In this document: in pieces, positions 1 through 9,560 of the stretch | Layout of the letters: every line of letters begins with the position of its first letter | How positions within the stretch are numbered: position 1 is the stretch's first letter | Assembly (NCBI GenBank): GCA_019155205.2 | Contig: JAHNZQ020000172.1 | Coordinates: 1,343,636-1,373,712 of the forward strand | Reading direction: 5' to 3' | Length of the DNA: 30,077 nucleotides | Origin: Gracilaria vermiculophylla | Lineage: Eukaryota; Rhodophyta; Florideophyceae; Gracilariales; Gracilariaceae | Program-made: the position numbers and the translations under genes | Notes under the pieces: generated by a model | Told to the model about the DNA's origin: nothing | Databases searched by the model: none | The model's input: the letters and a program-made list of their open reading frames with translations, nothing else

Positions 1-330
1 CAGCAATGCCGCGGAGAGATGCATGTGCCATCTATGGCGCGCGCGTCGCACGCGGCTGGCGCCGATCATGTTCGGCTGGAGACGCGACTGTCGTCGACGG
101 TCATCGCTGCCTGCGCCGCTGCAGCACATTTCGGAGGCCTGTCATGTTTCCTGTTCATCACGCATGTGCAATGTCACTGTCCTCACGCCCCGTGTGTCAA
201 CAAGGCCAGTTTTGGGAGAGGACCGCTGCCAGCGAGGCGAAAAAATAATCCATTCAAGCAGTGTTGAGATTCGTTCAAACTAAGGAAACCGGAATGTTCA
301 AAGTAAAATCGCCCCACGCTCGTCCCCTCT
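1..330. other. 5' flank of the secreted-protein gene, no gene seen
   Basis: The first 250 bases are GC-richer than most of the window and open in three plus-strand frames at once. None of these frames has a recognisable domain, so I take them as chance openings in GC-rich intergenic DNA. The stretch runs into the putative promoter of the gene starting at 485. It could include the end of an upstream transcript, but nothing in the sequence shows it. Confidence 0.4.
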
Positions 331-332
331 GC

Positions 333-375
333 ATAAATATCCCCACTAAACGATGCACCCAGTATTCAATTTCCA
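333..375 (+). promoter_or_regulatory. possible core promoter of the secreted-protein gene
   Basis: An AT-rich TATA-like block (ATAAATAT, 333-340) is followed about 30 bases later by TTCAATTTCC (365-374). The latter loosely resembles the oomycete initiator (a CATT-containing pyrimidine-rich element). A pyrimidine-rich tract follows at about 390-430, before the ATG at 485. The match is imperfect and this is an inference from position and composition only. Confidence 0.25.
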
Positions 376-484
376 TCCAGCTCCTCGTCTCACCTTCTCT
401 TTTTTCCCGCTCTTGTGCGAGGCCTTCTTCACCCCATTCCTGTACTGAGTAACACCTGACTCTAATTGTATTGCACCACTCACA

Positions 485-1279
485 ATGAAATCTGTGACAG
501 TCGTTCTTTGTTTCTGTACCCTCTTGGTGTTTGCTTTTGCCTCCCAGAATCTATGCCCTCAGTATCACACCAGGACTCTCACGCATGTGGCTCATGACGC
601 CGACGGACTTACTTCCATCATAGAGAAATACCAGAAACTTCTTGGCGGTGACAACAATGGCAACAGCCCTGGCCCACTTCCCTCTGGACAGCGATCTATC
701 AACTGGGATGCTGATATCGTACCATTTGACATGCCTGGAGATTTCTTCAACAAGGTCGTTACTCGCGGCGCCGTGTTCCATGCTCGTGGTGGAAAATTTG
801 CCGTCTCTAACCCGAGCACCGCACCACCGAAGGATGATCGCTTTTCGTCTCTGCTTCCGTCCTTTGTGATCGAGCAGTTCCGCCGCTTTTCGCTCCAGCG
901 CCTTTTCACGCCAGTGCTTTCCAACCACCTCACAGTCAAGTTTCAGATCCCCGCGTCCCCCGATGTGGCCAAGGTGAGTGGGTTTGGAGCGGTATTTACA
1001 GACGTCGATCTTCCGCATTACACAAAAATGGTGTATTTAGATGAAAACAACTGCCAGATTGCACAAGTTGTAGTACCCACAAAGAACAAAGGCCTCAGCT
1101 TTGCTGGTCTGGTGGTTGTTGATCCCCACAACCCCAAAAAGACTCTACCCGTTGTTTCCAAGGTCCGCGTGCAACTTGGAAACATTTCGATTCGAGGCTT
1201 CTTCCGTCGCCACATTCATCGCTTCTTCAAGGACATAGTTGTGATGGATGACCTCTTCTACGGGGAGCCCATGCACTAA
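485..1279 (+). CDS. secreted protein with a bacterial-type extracellular domain
   Basis: Intronless 264-residue protein. Residues 1-19 form a typical signal peptide (charged MKS, hydrophobic core, AFA then SQ), so secretion is expected. The mature part has ordered conserved blocks: INWDAD (72-77), FSLQRLFTPV (135-144), SGFGAVFTDVD (165-175), GLSFAG (203-208) and the C-terminal VVMDDLFYGEP (252-262). From family knowledge, the same blocks in the same order occur in uncharacterised secreted bacterial proteins, some carrying PEP-CTERM sorting tails. No such tail is present here and the protein stops just after YGEP. Function is unknown; the fold is probably beta-rich. I see no RxLR, dEER or LFLAK motif, so it is not a canonical oomycete effector. 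The mature protein keeps two cysteines (24 and 190). The ATG at 485 is chosen because it gives the signal peptide. The 120-base antisense-spanning frames are shadows. Horizontal origin is inference. Confidence 0.9.
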   Translation: MKSVTVVLCFCTLLVFAFASQNLCPQYHTRTLTHVAHDADGLTSIIEKYQKLLGGDNNGNSPGPLPSGQRSINWDADIVPFDMPGDFFNKVVTRGAVFHARGGKFAVSNPSTAPPKDDRFSSLLPSFVIEQFRRFSLQRLFTPVLSNHLTVKFQIPASPDVAKVSGFGAVFTDVDLPHYTKMVYLDENNCQIAQVVVPTKNKGLSFAGLVVVDPHNPKKTLPVVSKVRVQLGNISIRGFFRRHIHRFFKDIVVMDDLFYGEPMH

Positions 1280-2088
1280 ATCCCTGTTTGCACACGAAAC
1301 CATTGTGTATCAATTCTACAATGCAGGCTCCAACTTCTAGATTGAGTAAAACCATATACTTCACTTTATCACGACGCTCGCTTAGACCGTAATTTTTAGA
1401 TTTCACTCAACTCGTTGCATGAAAACTATGATGTTTTTCATTTTTATGCGAATTAAAAGAAAGGATTATGATTGATTCTTTGCGATGACGATTTTTATTC
1501 TTATCTACTCGATGCTCTGAATAAGCTTCATAGCCATACACTATGTATTTGGCCAACATATGGTCTTCCCGGGTGCTAAAAGCAAAGGTGCACAATTTTA
1601 AGTCTTACAGCGAGTCAAAGCTCAAAGTCGAAAGTTCGTGAATTTACCGTCTAAAGATATCTTCATTTGTTTGACAAATTTGAATACCCTTTCCCCGTTT
1701 TCTTATATTGGTATGCTCGCCATGTGCATGAATCAAACTCTCCTGCTGGGTTGGTGCTTATTGAACGTGTCTTAAATGTTATCTTTACAAGTATTGAAGT
1801 TAAATGAAGTAGCTTAAAATACCACATCCCGGCAGGGCAGGAGGCACATGCGGAAATATATCGCCGCAATACCAAGTTTGTGGTCGACGACCCGGCTTTT
1901 CTCATATCCGATTGTCAGACATTCAAGGGTCGAGCTTCTCTGTCAAAATAAATCATTCAGACCACTACTCAGTAGCGACGATTGTTGTGAGATCCAGTGC
2001 AACACTTTTCAAACGGTGTAAAACGACTAGCACAATATTCAAAACTCGTGTACTTAGTATCAGAATAGAACCCCAATCAGGCGGGCAA
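1280..2088. other. intergenic, no gene recognised
   Basis: AT-rich sequence downstream of the secreted-protein gene. The short open frames on both strands (all under 85 residues) show no domain. It should contain the gene's 3' UTR, but I could not place a polyadenylation signal with confidence. Confidence 0.5.
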
Positions 2089-2371
2089 TGCATTGAATAG
2101 TAGTAAGTGCAAAAATATCAACGTTCTTGAGTAAAGTGGGGTTGTACTGGCGTTCAGTGAGGCACCTTAGTTCGGTTAGCTGTACTTTTTTATTGATTGG
2201 ACAAGTTGGGCGGTGCTTGCCTCAGGTTCTTCCTACAGTAGTCCGCGAGCTTGGGGCTCAAGTACTCCTGTTGCGTATTACGTTGCACGTTTTGCGCCTC
2301 TCGCCACGTACTAACTTAATGCAACCACCGTGTTGTCAGTCTAATTATCATTGCACGGCGCTTCAAGTGCA
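2089..2371. repeat. LTR-like direct repeat, outer copy
   Basis: This 283-base block starts TGCATTGAATAG and ends AAGTGCA. It aligns along its length, with many substitutions, to 2541-2821. Shared landmarks include GTAAAG..GGGTTGT near the left, ACAAGTTGG in the middle, and TTGT.AGTC..ATTA near the right. Both copies start TG and end CA, as LTRs do. I found no target-site duplication. Confidence 0.5.
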
Positions 2372-2540
2372 TCTGTTCATGAGTGAGCTAATGCGTGTCA
2401 ACATGACAAGCGTCTATGGCGCATCCATTTCTGAAAGTCTTGTTGTAAATCTGCACTAATCAAGCTATACAGCTTGTTCTGTCAGTCTCCGCGCGCTATT
2501 CTTGCGCCTTATCAGCCTGCGTGCGTACTCTCAACGTGAT

Positions 2541-2821
2541 TGCATTCCGTAGTTCTGCACAATATTTTACATAGAGTGCTGGTATGTAAAGCCGGGTTGT
2601 TTTAACGTGCTGTGAAGTACAGGATATGGTGTAAAAAGTCGGTTTATTGAACGAACAAGTTGGTTTGTGCATGGCTTGACTACTCGCAAGGATACTACGC
2701 TTCTTTGGGCTTAAGTAAGCTTCTCCGTAGTACAGAACCCCTCTGTGCCTAACGCCATGCAGGGCGTAATGTACTGTCCAGCTTGTTAGTCCGATTAGCA
2801 GTCTACGTATTCAATTATACA
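2541..2821. repeat. LTR-like direct repeat, copy abutting Copia A
   Basis: This 281-base block begins TGCATTCCG and ends TTATACA. Its right end touches a purine tract (read on the minus strand, about 2822-2833) that corresponds to the polypurine tract of Copia B. By position it could be the 3' LTR of Copia A. However, it does not resemble the 325-base LTR found at the other end of Copia A. Confidence 0.5.
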
Positions 2822-2955
2822 CTCATCCCTTTAGAAATTGGTTTATCCTGTAGGCATGTTGGAAGAATTGAATATGGCTTTACCAAAATTCACGGATATC
2901 TTGCCATTAAACAACATCAATTCTAGACTTCTACTCATCGAAGTGTCGCACTTCG

Positions 2956-3777
2956 TCATTGGGTCTGCAAAGTTGATTTGGCCGGAAATCCAAACGAAAC
3001 GGTTGATACTACGAGTTCAAATTCATATCTTGTCAAAGAGATGTCTCCGCGAACAGAGCTATCTGTAGCGTTTCGAAATGTTGAAAGAGTACTATCTACG
3101 TCCTTCGAATCAACCACGATCCGTAGTCCCACTTGGATTCCGAGAAGAATCGAAAATGCCCGTAACAGTACCTTTTCTTCGTCGATGGCTTCTCCAGCCG
3201 TTAGAGTCTCAGCCGAACCGATCGACTTGACCAGCTTACGCGAGGTATGTGAACGCGAAGAGACTACATGTATGACCGATTTCAGTCCCAAGCTTCCCAA
3301 CAGTAGCCCTGAGAGGACTTCAAGTCGTTCGTAGTCTTCGGAACGGCTTGCATCAGAAAACAAGACGACTGACATTTCTTACGGCTTGTCTTCGGTTGGA
3401 TGCACAAACTTACGCGTCGTCCCTTTCTTCTTAAGACTTTTCAACATTTCTATTTGAGTTATTAGATCCTCAACCCGTGGCTCTGACTCTTTGTGCTGCA
3501 AGCATCGTGCTGCATGTGTGCAAAAAAGGTAAGCGGCAACGCTTAGCCATCCAAAACAGCTGTTGAGAGACCTGAAAGCTGCGAGCTCGATGCTTCTTAA
3601 AGTAATTTCTTGTTCCCTTCTACTCGATCGGTTTCTCGTTGACGCTTTGTAGCCTTTAATCATGTCTTCCCCATCAATGAAAATGGTCATTTCGTCAATT
3701 TGTGTCTCTACTAGATCATAAAAGTGGTTCTTGCACAGGCCGCTGCGTTTGATGCAGCATAGACTCTCCGTGTCCAA
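2956..3777 (-). pseudogene. Copia A reverse transcriptase end and RNase H remnant
   Basis: Two minus-strand open segments (3777-3379, then 3375-2956 in another frame) together match the C-terminal part of Copia pol. The first holds the post-catalytic RT region, including IELAAFRSLNSCFGWL. The second is the RNase H domain with FSDAS (acidic residue), GSAETL and IVVDSKD in the expected order. The stop and frame change between them, and the loss of the C-terminal tail present in copy B, show a pseudogene. Its partner in Copia B is 7738-8586. Confidence 0.8.
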
Positions 3778-3784
3778 ACCATTT

Positions 3785-4015
3785 GCACAAAGTCTCGATG
3801 ACCTGCTTCTAGGAGCTTTCTATCTCCCATTCTGGTGAAAATTGTACTTCTCTTGCTTCCAGGCGATATGCATCCTTCGTGCTTGGTTCAGTCGGTGCCT
3901 CCGTTGGTACTTCAATAAAATAATTCCAGACTTTGTTTTCAAGCTTCAATTCTTCCTTGTCGCCGTCGTCGTAGTAGATGGAGAATTACCCTGACTTCTC
4001 ATCGTGCTGATTTAC
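3785..4015 (-). pseudogene. Copia A pol linker and residual RT start, deletion junction
   Basis: The minus strand encodes an acidic linker (a YYDGDKEELKLENKVW-like reading with one in-frame stop) that parallels the linker of Copia B near 9460-9540. It then goes into a short RT-start-like segment (about RLEAREVQFSPEWEIESS). In Copia B about 700 bases of RT separate this point from the downstream RT segment. Here the junction is almost direct, so the RT catalytic core, including the position of the YVDD box, has been deleted. Confidence 0.55.
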
Positions 4016-4024
4016 GGTTCCGTT

Positions 4025-4684
4025 TTAATACGTCTTGCTGATTGGACAGTATACCTCGATTCTTTCCCCTACATTCAGCAAATTAAGTTTAATAGAGTTG
4101 GGCTCTTCTTCACTTTCTGCCATACCTCCGGCTGATATTCCTTCTACGGACTCCGTGTCGTTATCCAATTCTTGTACTACCTCTTTTAGGTTTCTGTCAA
4201 ACTCGTCGATAGCATCTTGCACAGCAGCTGCTAGCTCGTTGGTACATATTGCTGGCCTGAGATCTTCGATGGCTGCATTTACCTTTCGTCCCTTGGATCT
4301 AAGCACGGTGACAGTACGAGTGGCGACAACATATGCCAGCACTGGTCTGTTTTCGGACCATTTCCCTCGCATATGCTGGTGACTATTCGCAAACACCAGT
4401 ACCATTTCGTCAACAGCTATCGAAGCCTCGTTCAACGTCTTGGATTGGAGAATGAATTTCAACTTGCGCTTTGTCATCAAGCTCGAGAACGCATCGATGA
4501 GGTCCTGCGAGAGAGAATTGGGCATTGTGGCAGCCTTAACAGGCCTTCCATAACCCTTTGCAAGCTTTTGGGCAGACAGTACCTCGCTAGCATAGAGATC
4601 GTTGCATATACTGATGGCCTTTTGGATGAGCAGCTTATCTCTCCATTCATGATCGTCATTCTCCGAAGCTTGCTGTAGTTGCAA
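4025..4684 (-). pseudogene. Copia A integrase C-terminal region
   Basis: An uninterrupted 219-residue segment on the minus strand covering the C-terminal part of the integrase. Matching segments in Copia B are QKLAKGYGRP here against QELAKGYARP there, and RGKWSENRPVLAY here against KGKWSSKKPRLAY there. This is followed by AAVQDAIDEFD and an acidic linker towards RT. Just upstream (about 4685-4720) the same reading direction gives LESKHRI, which keeps the third catalytic acid (Glu) of the DDE core. An intact frame of this length in an otherwise broken element is probably luck rather than function, because both flanking domains are damaged. Confidence 0.75.
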
Positions 4685-4783
4685 AAAAACATCGTAGACA
4701 ATCCTATGTTTGGACTCCAGCGCACTCTTACTTTTTTTCCGCGCCGTTAGCGGTCTTGTACCTGTGTCCTTTGTCGTTAAATA

Positions 4784-5398
4784 CTATAAAAAGATACTGT
4801 TTTTTAAGCCCTTGCCGAGTGCAACGACTTCTAGCATCCAAAATGGAGTCAGCCAGTGTGCGTTGAACACCAGAATCGCGAGCCACATCGACGTATCTTC
4901 GAGTACAGAACACACCGAGTAGCGGGACGCAGCGTCCAAAGCGTGCATAACGCAGTACTGATCGAAAAACATGTGGGCTACGCACACCAGATCATTGACC
5001 GACCTTGTCATTGCGCTCAGGAATACTTCTTGGCATGCAATGGGCTTAGCGTTGGTTATACAGGCCGTGCTTATCTTCTTCAACAAGGGTAGTACTGCCC
5101 TACTAATACTGTCGGCATCCAGATGTAAACCTATCTTGTTTTGGTTTGCGTCTAGGACATCGCTATAGCTGGTGACATTGCGGCCGACTACCCACAGAGA
5201 GGAGCCATTAATGACCAAGTGTCTGATATGCGCGATAGTGCCCTGATCTGTTCGAGCTTCCAGTAGGACAGAACCAAGTATTTTCTTTTGCTGCACTTCT
5301 GTGTTCTCCGCTTCGGTATTGCCAATACGGGCGGTGTCCGACAGAATTGGGGATGGGATTAAGGCTCCCATTCTATTGGGTACACACCAGTTTGGCAA
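4784..5398 (-). pseudogene. Copia A protease end fused to integrase core, deletion
   Basis: A 204-residue minus-strand segment. Its first half matches the region after the protease (WVVGRNVTSYSDVLDANQNK, compare Copia B 11617-11520). At about residue 100 it jumps to the integrase (CITNAKP..., LSAMTRSVNDLVC). The H-H-C-C zinc-binding region present in Copia B (about 11310-11180) is therefore largely deleted. The first catalytic Asp of the integrase is replaced: the block reads VCVAHMFF here against VCADHMFL in copy B. The element is inactive at this domain on sequence grounds. Confidence 0.75.
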
Positions 5399-5559
5399 TG
5401 AACTTTAATTCCGTGGATTCAATTTCACAGTATGGTGGTCCGTCGCCCAGGAGCGGTCCAGTGCAATTGTTTATTGGGATGGTGTTTCTATTTCTAGCGG
5501 CAAGTGTGATCATTTTAAACATAATAACAGTCTCCTCGTACCTCTGCTGGTCCGGAGCT

Positions 5560-6748
5560 GCGTGAAAAGTTTTAACGCCGGACTTCGAGGATCCGTCTTC
5601 CTTGTGGTCATCCTTCCAATGTCCACCTTTCTGAATTTTGTGGCACTTGGTATTAGCCTTGAGTTTCTTCAGCTGCTCTCGCGTTCTACATTACCTACTG
5701 CTCTACAATTTCGGTTTCCGTGACGACTGTTCACCTTGCGACGTGTTGTGAGCGGCATCGCTCGATAACGTACGGAATGATGAATCTCCACTACCATTTT
5801 GGATCATGTTGCATTGCCTCAGCACAGACGCAATTGCTTCGTACGAGACGGCCTTTGGATAACCATTCATGCTTACGGTGGATGCTAGACTAGAATCTCT
5901 TGAAAGCCCCGTCAGCGAGTACTGAAGCCCTCTGGTTGTTGTGTACCCCCGCGTTTGCAAGAAGCGCAAAAGCAACAAGAACATTCGACAGTTTCGCTTC
6001 ATATCCGCGCGCATTTAGGCGTGACACTTTCGCCAGGAGATTATATTCGAAATTCTTGAAGCTCTCGTTGTGATTTACCTTCATGTTCATCAAATTCATG
6101 AAATCTTAAAACACTGTTGCAGCATACTCAATGTGCGTTATCGCTTTTGCAAATGGCTGCGCACTTCAGTTTGGTGCTTCATGATAGAAACTACCGGGAA
6201 CGTACAGAATGCATCGAGGCAAGTGCTTGAAGCTTGCCAGCCTGTTTCTTAACTCAGCGACCCGTTCAATAGACGCGGATGGGCCTGTCCGATTTGATTT
6301 GCTTCTCGTTACATTATGAGGTACAGACAGCCTGGTACACCCTATAAAAGAAGCCCTTTGCGCGTCAACGTCCAACTTTGGAAGGAGCAAGACGCCAAGG
6401 GGTATGCCTGTTCTCTACTACCGCGTACGCGCACCATATCGCACTCGCTTAATTCGCAATCATTGCCCACGCTCGAGCACGTAGACCCCGACACTCGTGA
6501 CCAAACGCATCTGAGATGACTGCAAGCAGATCCTTCTTGTACAGAGCCTCAACAATATCCTCTTCACCCTTATTGGAACGAATCGTACACTCCGAGACAG
6601 CCTTGCATAAATCCCCAGCGTATTCATACAGTTGAGACTGCTACATGATTCCACGAGCCGCCAACCACCTTGTTGCTGTTTGAGTTTCTCAAAGTATCCT
6701 GAAACGCCTTTAAAATAGAAACGGCTTCTGCATACTGCTCCTTGTTGG
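5560..6748 (-). pseudogene. Copia A gag remnant
   Basis: The minus strand from about 6748 starts with NKEQYAEAVSILKAFQDT, matching NQEQYTAAVSLWEAFQDT in Copia B. Frameshifts then break it into the open segments at 6654-6460 and 6014-5703. A degenerate zinc knuckle lies near 5640 (KCHKIQKGGHWKDDH, lacking cysteines expected of CX2CX4HX4C). The protease-like motif LLGDGPPY follows at about 5450. The upstream leader continues beyond the insertion, at 7320-7370, with PRFSWNIR, shared with copy B. Confidence 0.65.
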
Positions 6749-6749
6749 A

Positions 6750-7320
6750 TAAGGTGCCTATGCTGTCACTGACAACTAAATGTTCCGGGGACCATGGGCT
6801 GTGTTTAATGTTGACTTTGTGTGGTACACGTGTGCAGCTGTGCTATTCGGCACGTTGTTCACTACCATATGGTTTCCAGGTGTACACATTGCATACTCAG
6901 CTTAATGTACACCAGATATGGTCTAGTGTAATGTGCCTCGTAATGGTAACTATACACACACATTGCTGTATGGACACGAGTGGTGGCGGAATACAGAAAG
7001 TGTAAGGTGGTTGAGTGAATTTGTGCATTGTCATGGTCTCGTGAGTGTACGGAACTGTCATGCCTTGTTGTGCCTTGCTGTCGTAAGCATTATTGAATTG
7101 TGGCTAGTACATTTATGTCATCTTACAATATGATTGGTAGTATTGAGTGTCTCGCCTTTTTAGTGTAATTTCTAATGCAACCTAGTCGGTGCGACTGAGC
7201 CACTATATAAGTCGTGGTCGAGGCACCTCCAAGTAAATCCAAGCCAGAGCTGGCGAACTTCCTTTGCATCCCCTCAACTTTCCCTTGCCCCTCTGACCTC
7301 CAATACTCCTGACTTTTGCC
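6750..7320 (+). mobile_element. insertion in Copia A gag leader, solo-LTR-like
   Basis: Copia B reads continuously across the site (IRSIPWKDVRGNQEQY), while in Copia A the two halves are separated by about 570 bases. The insert has no coding capacity. It contains CACTATATAAG (TATA box at 7204-7210) about 110 bases before its right end, followed by a pyrimidine-rich tract. That is how a U3/R-U5 layout of a plus-strand LTR would look. Exact ends and a target-site duplication could not be fixed because the flanks are degraded. Confidence 0.45.
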
Positions 7321-7388
7321 TCCATCCGTCTACGAAATGGTTCGAATGTTCCACGAAAATCGTGGTCTAGGAGGCAACCTGTCAGTCT

Positions 7389-7713
7389 TGAAGTTCGAAG
7401 GTTTTATTCTGCGCCTGATACTTGACAATGTGTTTACTGGTTCGAGCTGCTTACCTCCCCAGTTAGAGCTACCAGCAGTCGGTACTCGCGCTTTTATACT
7501 ATTTTACTAGCGCAACTGTCCACTGATGGTCTGAATATCAGCTTAAGAGAGTGCACTAGGCTCTTGTAGCCATCCGAAGAGTACGTGTTCGTGAGCACGG
7601 TCCTCTGCTGATAGTGTACTATACGTTGCGTGGAAAAACGTCATTGCATTCGCAAACATGTACAAAATTGGCCACTCTTGTGTTGGCCAATATATCTGAG
7701 TCAGTACTTTCCA
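7389..7713 (-). repeat. 325-bp LTR: 3' LTR of Copia B, adjoining Copia A
   Basis: Aligns without gaps to 12829-13153 (325 bases each), about 80% identical by hand count (about 64 differences). On the plus strand it starts TGAAGTTCGA and ends in CA. Read on the minus strand it begins TGGAAAG and ends ACTTCA. Immediately to the right, on the minus strand, lies a purine tract (about 7716-7728), the polypurine tract of Copia B. Immediately to the left lies the gag leader of Copia A, so this single LTR sits between two internal regions. Confidence 0.85.
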
Positions 7714-7737
7714 TACCGATCCCTCTTTAATTCTCAA

Positions 7738-8304
7738 TTATCTTGTAGGACTGCATGAACTATTATGTAATTCGTTTCCAAAATTCACGGTGAATTTTCT
7801 TTCGTGTAGCATCAACTCCAAACTGAAGCTCATAAGGCTGTCTGTCTTGGTCAATGGCTCTGCGTAGTTCGTATTTTCAAGACTCCAAATCATTCGACTG
7901 ATATTACCCGTTTCAAATTCATACCTGATTACTGAAATGTATCCACAAATAGACCTATCGGCATCATTTCTGCATGTGGAAAGAGTAGCAAACAGCTCTT
8001 TTGAGTCCACAATGATCCATAGGCTAACATCAACGTCCAATAAAGATGAAAACAACCTATTCAACATATTTCTTTTGTCTACGGCTACACCGGCTGCCAA
8101 CCTTTCGGCGGATCCAAATGACTTGAAGGGCCTCCTGGATTTATGTGAACTCCAGTTGATGACATGAATAATGGCATTTTTCTGTAATTCCCGACAAAAA
8201 AGCCCAGCCACTAATCCAAGCTGTCGATAGTCTTCGAGTTGACTTGCATCCGAGAAAACAACAACTGAAGCTTTGTAATCACGTTTTCCAACAAATTGTG
8301 CCAA
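7738..8304 (-). pseudogene. Copia B RNase H domain
   Basis: A 188-residue open segment with the Copia RNase H signature order: VVVFSDAS (acidic site), INWSSHKSRRPFKS, GSAERLAAG, IIVDSKELFATLSTCRN, ISVIRYEFETGNISRM and a terminal LTKTDS block near the end of pol. The reading runs on almost to the polypurine tract. It is separated from the RT segment upstream by a stop. The equivalent in Copia A (3375-2956) is shorter and has lost the terminal block. Confidence 0.85.
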
Positions 8305-9540
8305 CTACAGCGATGTACCCTTCCTTTTCAGGTTTCTGGACATGTTTAGCTGCGATAAAAGATCCTTGACAAGTGGCATAGGACCTTTCTGCTTCAAATA
8401 ACTAGCGGTAAACGCGGAGAAGGGTGACGTTGCGTCTCTCAACCACCCAGTGCTGCTGTAATGGGATCTGCACGCTGCCAATTCGATACTGTTCAAGTGA
8501 GACTCTTGCTCCTTTCGACGAATTCGAGATATAGTTGGCTCCTGAAACCGTTGCATTTTTTCATCTCCATCCATCGTGACTGTCACGTCTTACGCTTGCA
8601 AAATGATGAGCCCGTAGAAATAAATTCTACCAAGTCCACGCACAACTGTCCTCAGCTTGTAAGCCCTGCCAATTTTCCTAATGACCACTTCTAACTTCTT
8701 CCTCTCTCCTCCAAACAGCATATCGTCGACTACTTTGACGGCAGTGACATAAATCTCACCTTTCTTTTTCTGGGAAAAATAACTGCGGAACATACACAAG
8801 CTGCACAAACCCAAAGCTTCTGAGCACATCATCACTTAGCTTTTGCCAGTTGCACTAGCATTTGCAAGGCCGTTGGCTGCCGATAGTAAGATCCAGTAGT
8901 GCTGGTGTCGTTTTTTGGGTTTTTGCACTATCTAGACGGGATCATGTAGACATCTCTATTGGCTTGTGTATGTAGAAAGGCATTTTTAAAGTTTATCTTC
9001 GCCAAGGAGCAGCGAAAAATTGTTGCCAGTGACAATAGTCCTTTTACCAACAGGGGGACAGGATGCGAAATCGGTCTTCAGTACATCTTTGTGAGGATCC
9101 TTATTACCATGAACTGCAATCCTCGCCTTTAGAGTGAAAGAATCGTCATTACAGTGATTCGCCTTTTAGAGAACATGGCATGTGACAATCTTGGAGTCGT
9201 GTGGAATGTCAGAAACTGCTACGTCACGCACGATCTTTTTGAACGACTTCTTTTCTCTTTCATAGGGCTTCTGAGCTGCATACAGCGATTAACCTTGTGC
9301 CTGATTTAATATAAAGTCTCCGGCACCGAATGCATTGAAACACAAACTGATAAGTTTCTTTTCCGAACTTTTGAGTTCGTTTCCAGGCGAAAGCTGAACT
9401 TCTGGCCCTTTTCATTGAGACGCCACGTGTATAAGGTTTGTAGTTGTGGTTTCTCCTGAGTATGAAATGTGGTTCCATACCTCGTCCTTGAGGTCTAGAT
9501 CTTTTTTATCTCCATCACCGTAGAGTACTGAATTCTCAAC
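8305..9540 (-). pseudogene. Copia B reverse transcriptase remnant
   Basis: The RT is spread over several frames. About 9130-8930 carries FTLKARIAVHGNKD, the palm entry of Copia RTs, and then stops. 8835-8590 carries VTAVKVVDDMLFGG, the catalytic YVDD box with Tyr changed to Val but both aspartates kept. 8586-8305 carries the thumb/connection region with SIELAACRSHYSSTGWL. In-frame stops lie between the pieces. The acidic linker from the integrase (DGDKKDLDLKDEVW) precedes the RT at about 9490. Confidence 0.75.
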
Positions 9541-9560
9541 ACACTTCTCGTCGTGCTTCT

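Larger units (their letters stand above)
2822..7388 (-). mobile_element. Ty1/Copia retrotransposon relic A, internal region
   Basis: Read on the minus strand, pieces occur in Copia order: gag (about 6748-5560), protease/integrase (5560-4025), end of reverse transcriptase and RNase H (3777-2956), and polypurine tract (about 2833-2822). Every piece has a counterpart in Copia B at 7714-12828, so the two are the same family, but protein identity is only moderate. Compared with B, most of the reverse transcriptase is missing (between about 3777 and 4015), a stretch at the protease-integrase boundary is missing, and about 570 bases are inserted in the gag leader (about 6750-7320). The gag leader resumes at 7320-7388 and runs directly into the LTR at 7389. 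Confidence 0.85.

Noticed and set aside
6..283. Three overlapping plus-strand open frames of 80-86 residues at the window start
   Set aside because: Open in all three frames at once, with no domain, signal peptide or coding pattern. This is what GC-rich non-coding DNA does.
551..1018. A 155-residue minus-strand open frame opposite the secreted-protein gene
   Set aside because: It mirrors a strongly supported coding sequence on the other strand and has no recognisable content.
485..1279. RxLR or crinkler effector
   Set aside because: No RxLR, dEER or LFLAK motif after the signal peptide. Similarity is to a bacterial-type domain instead.
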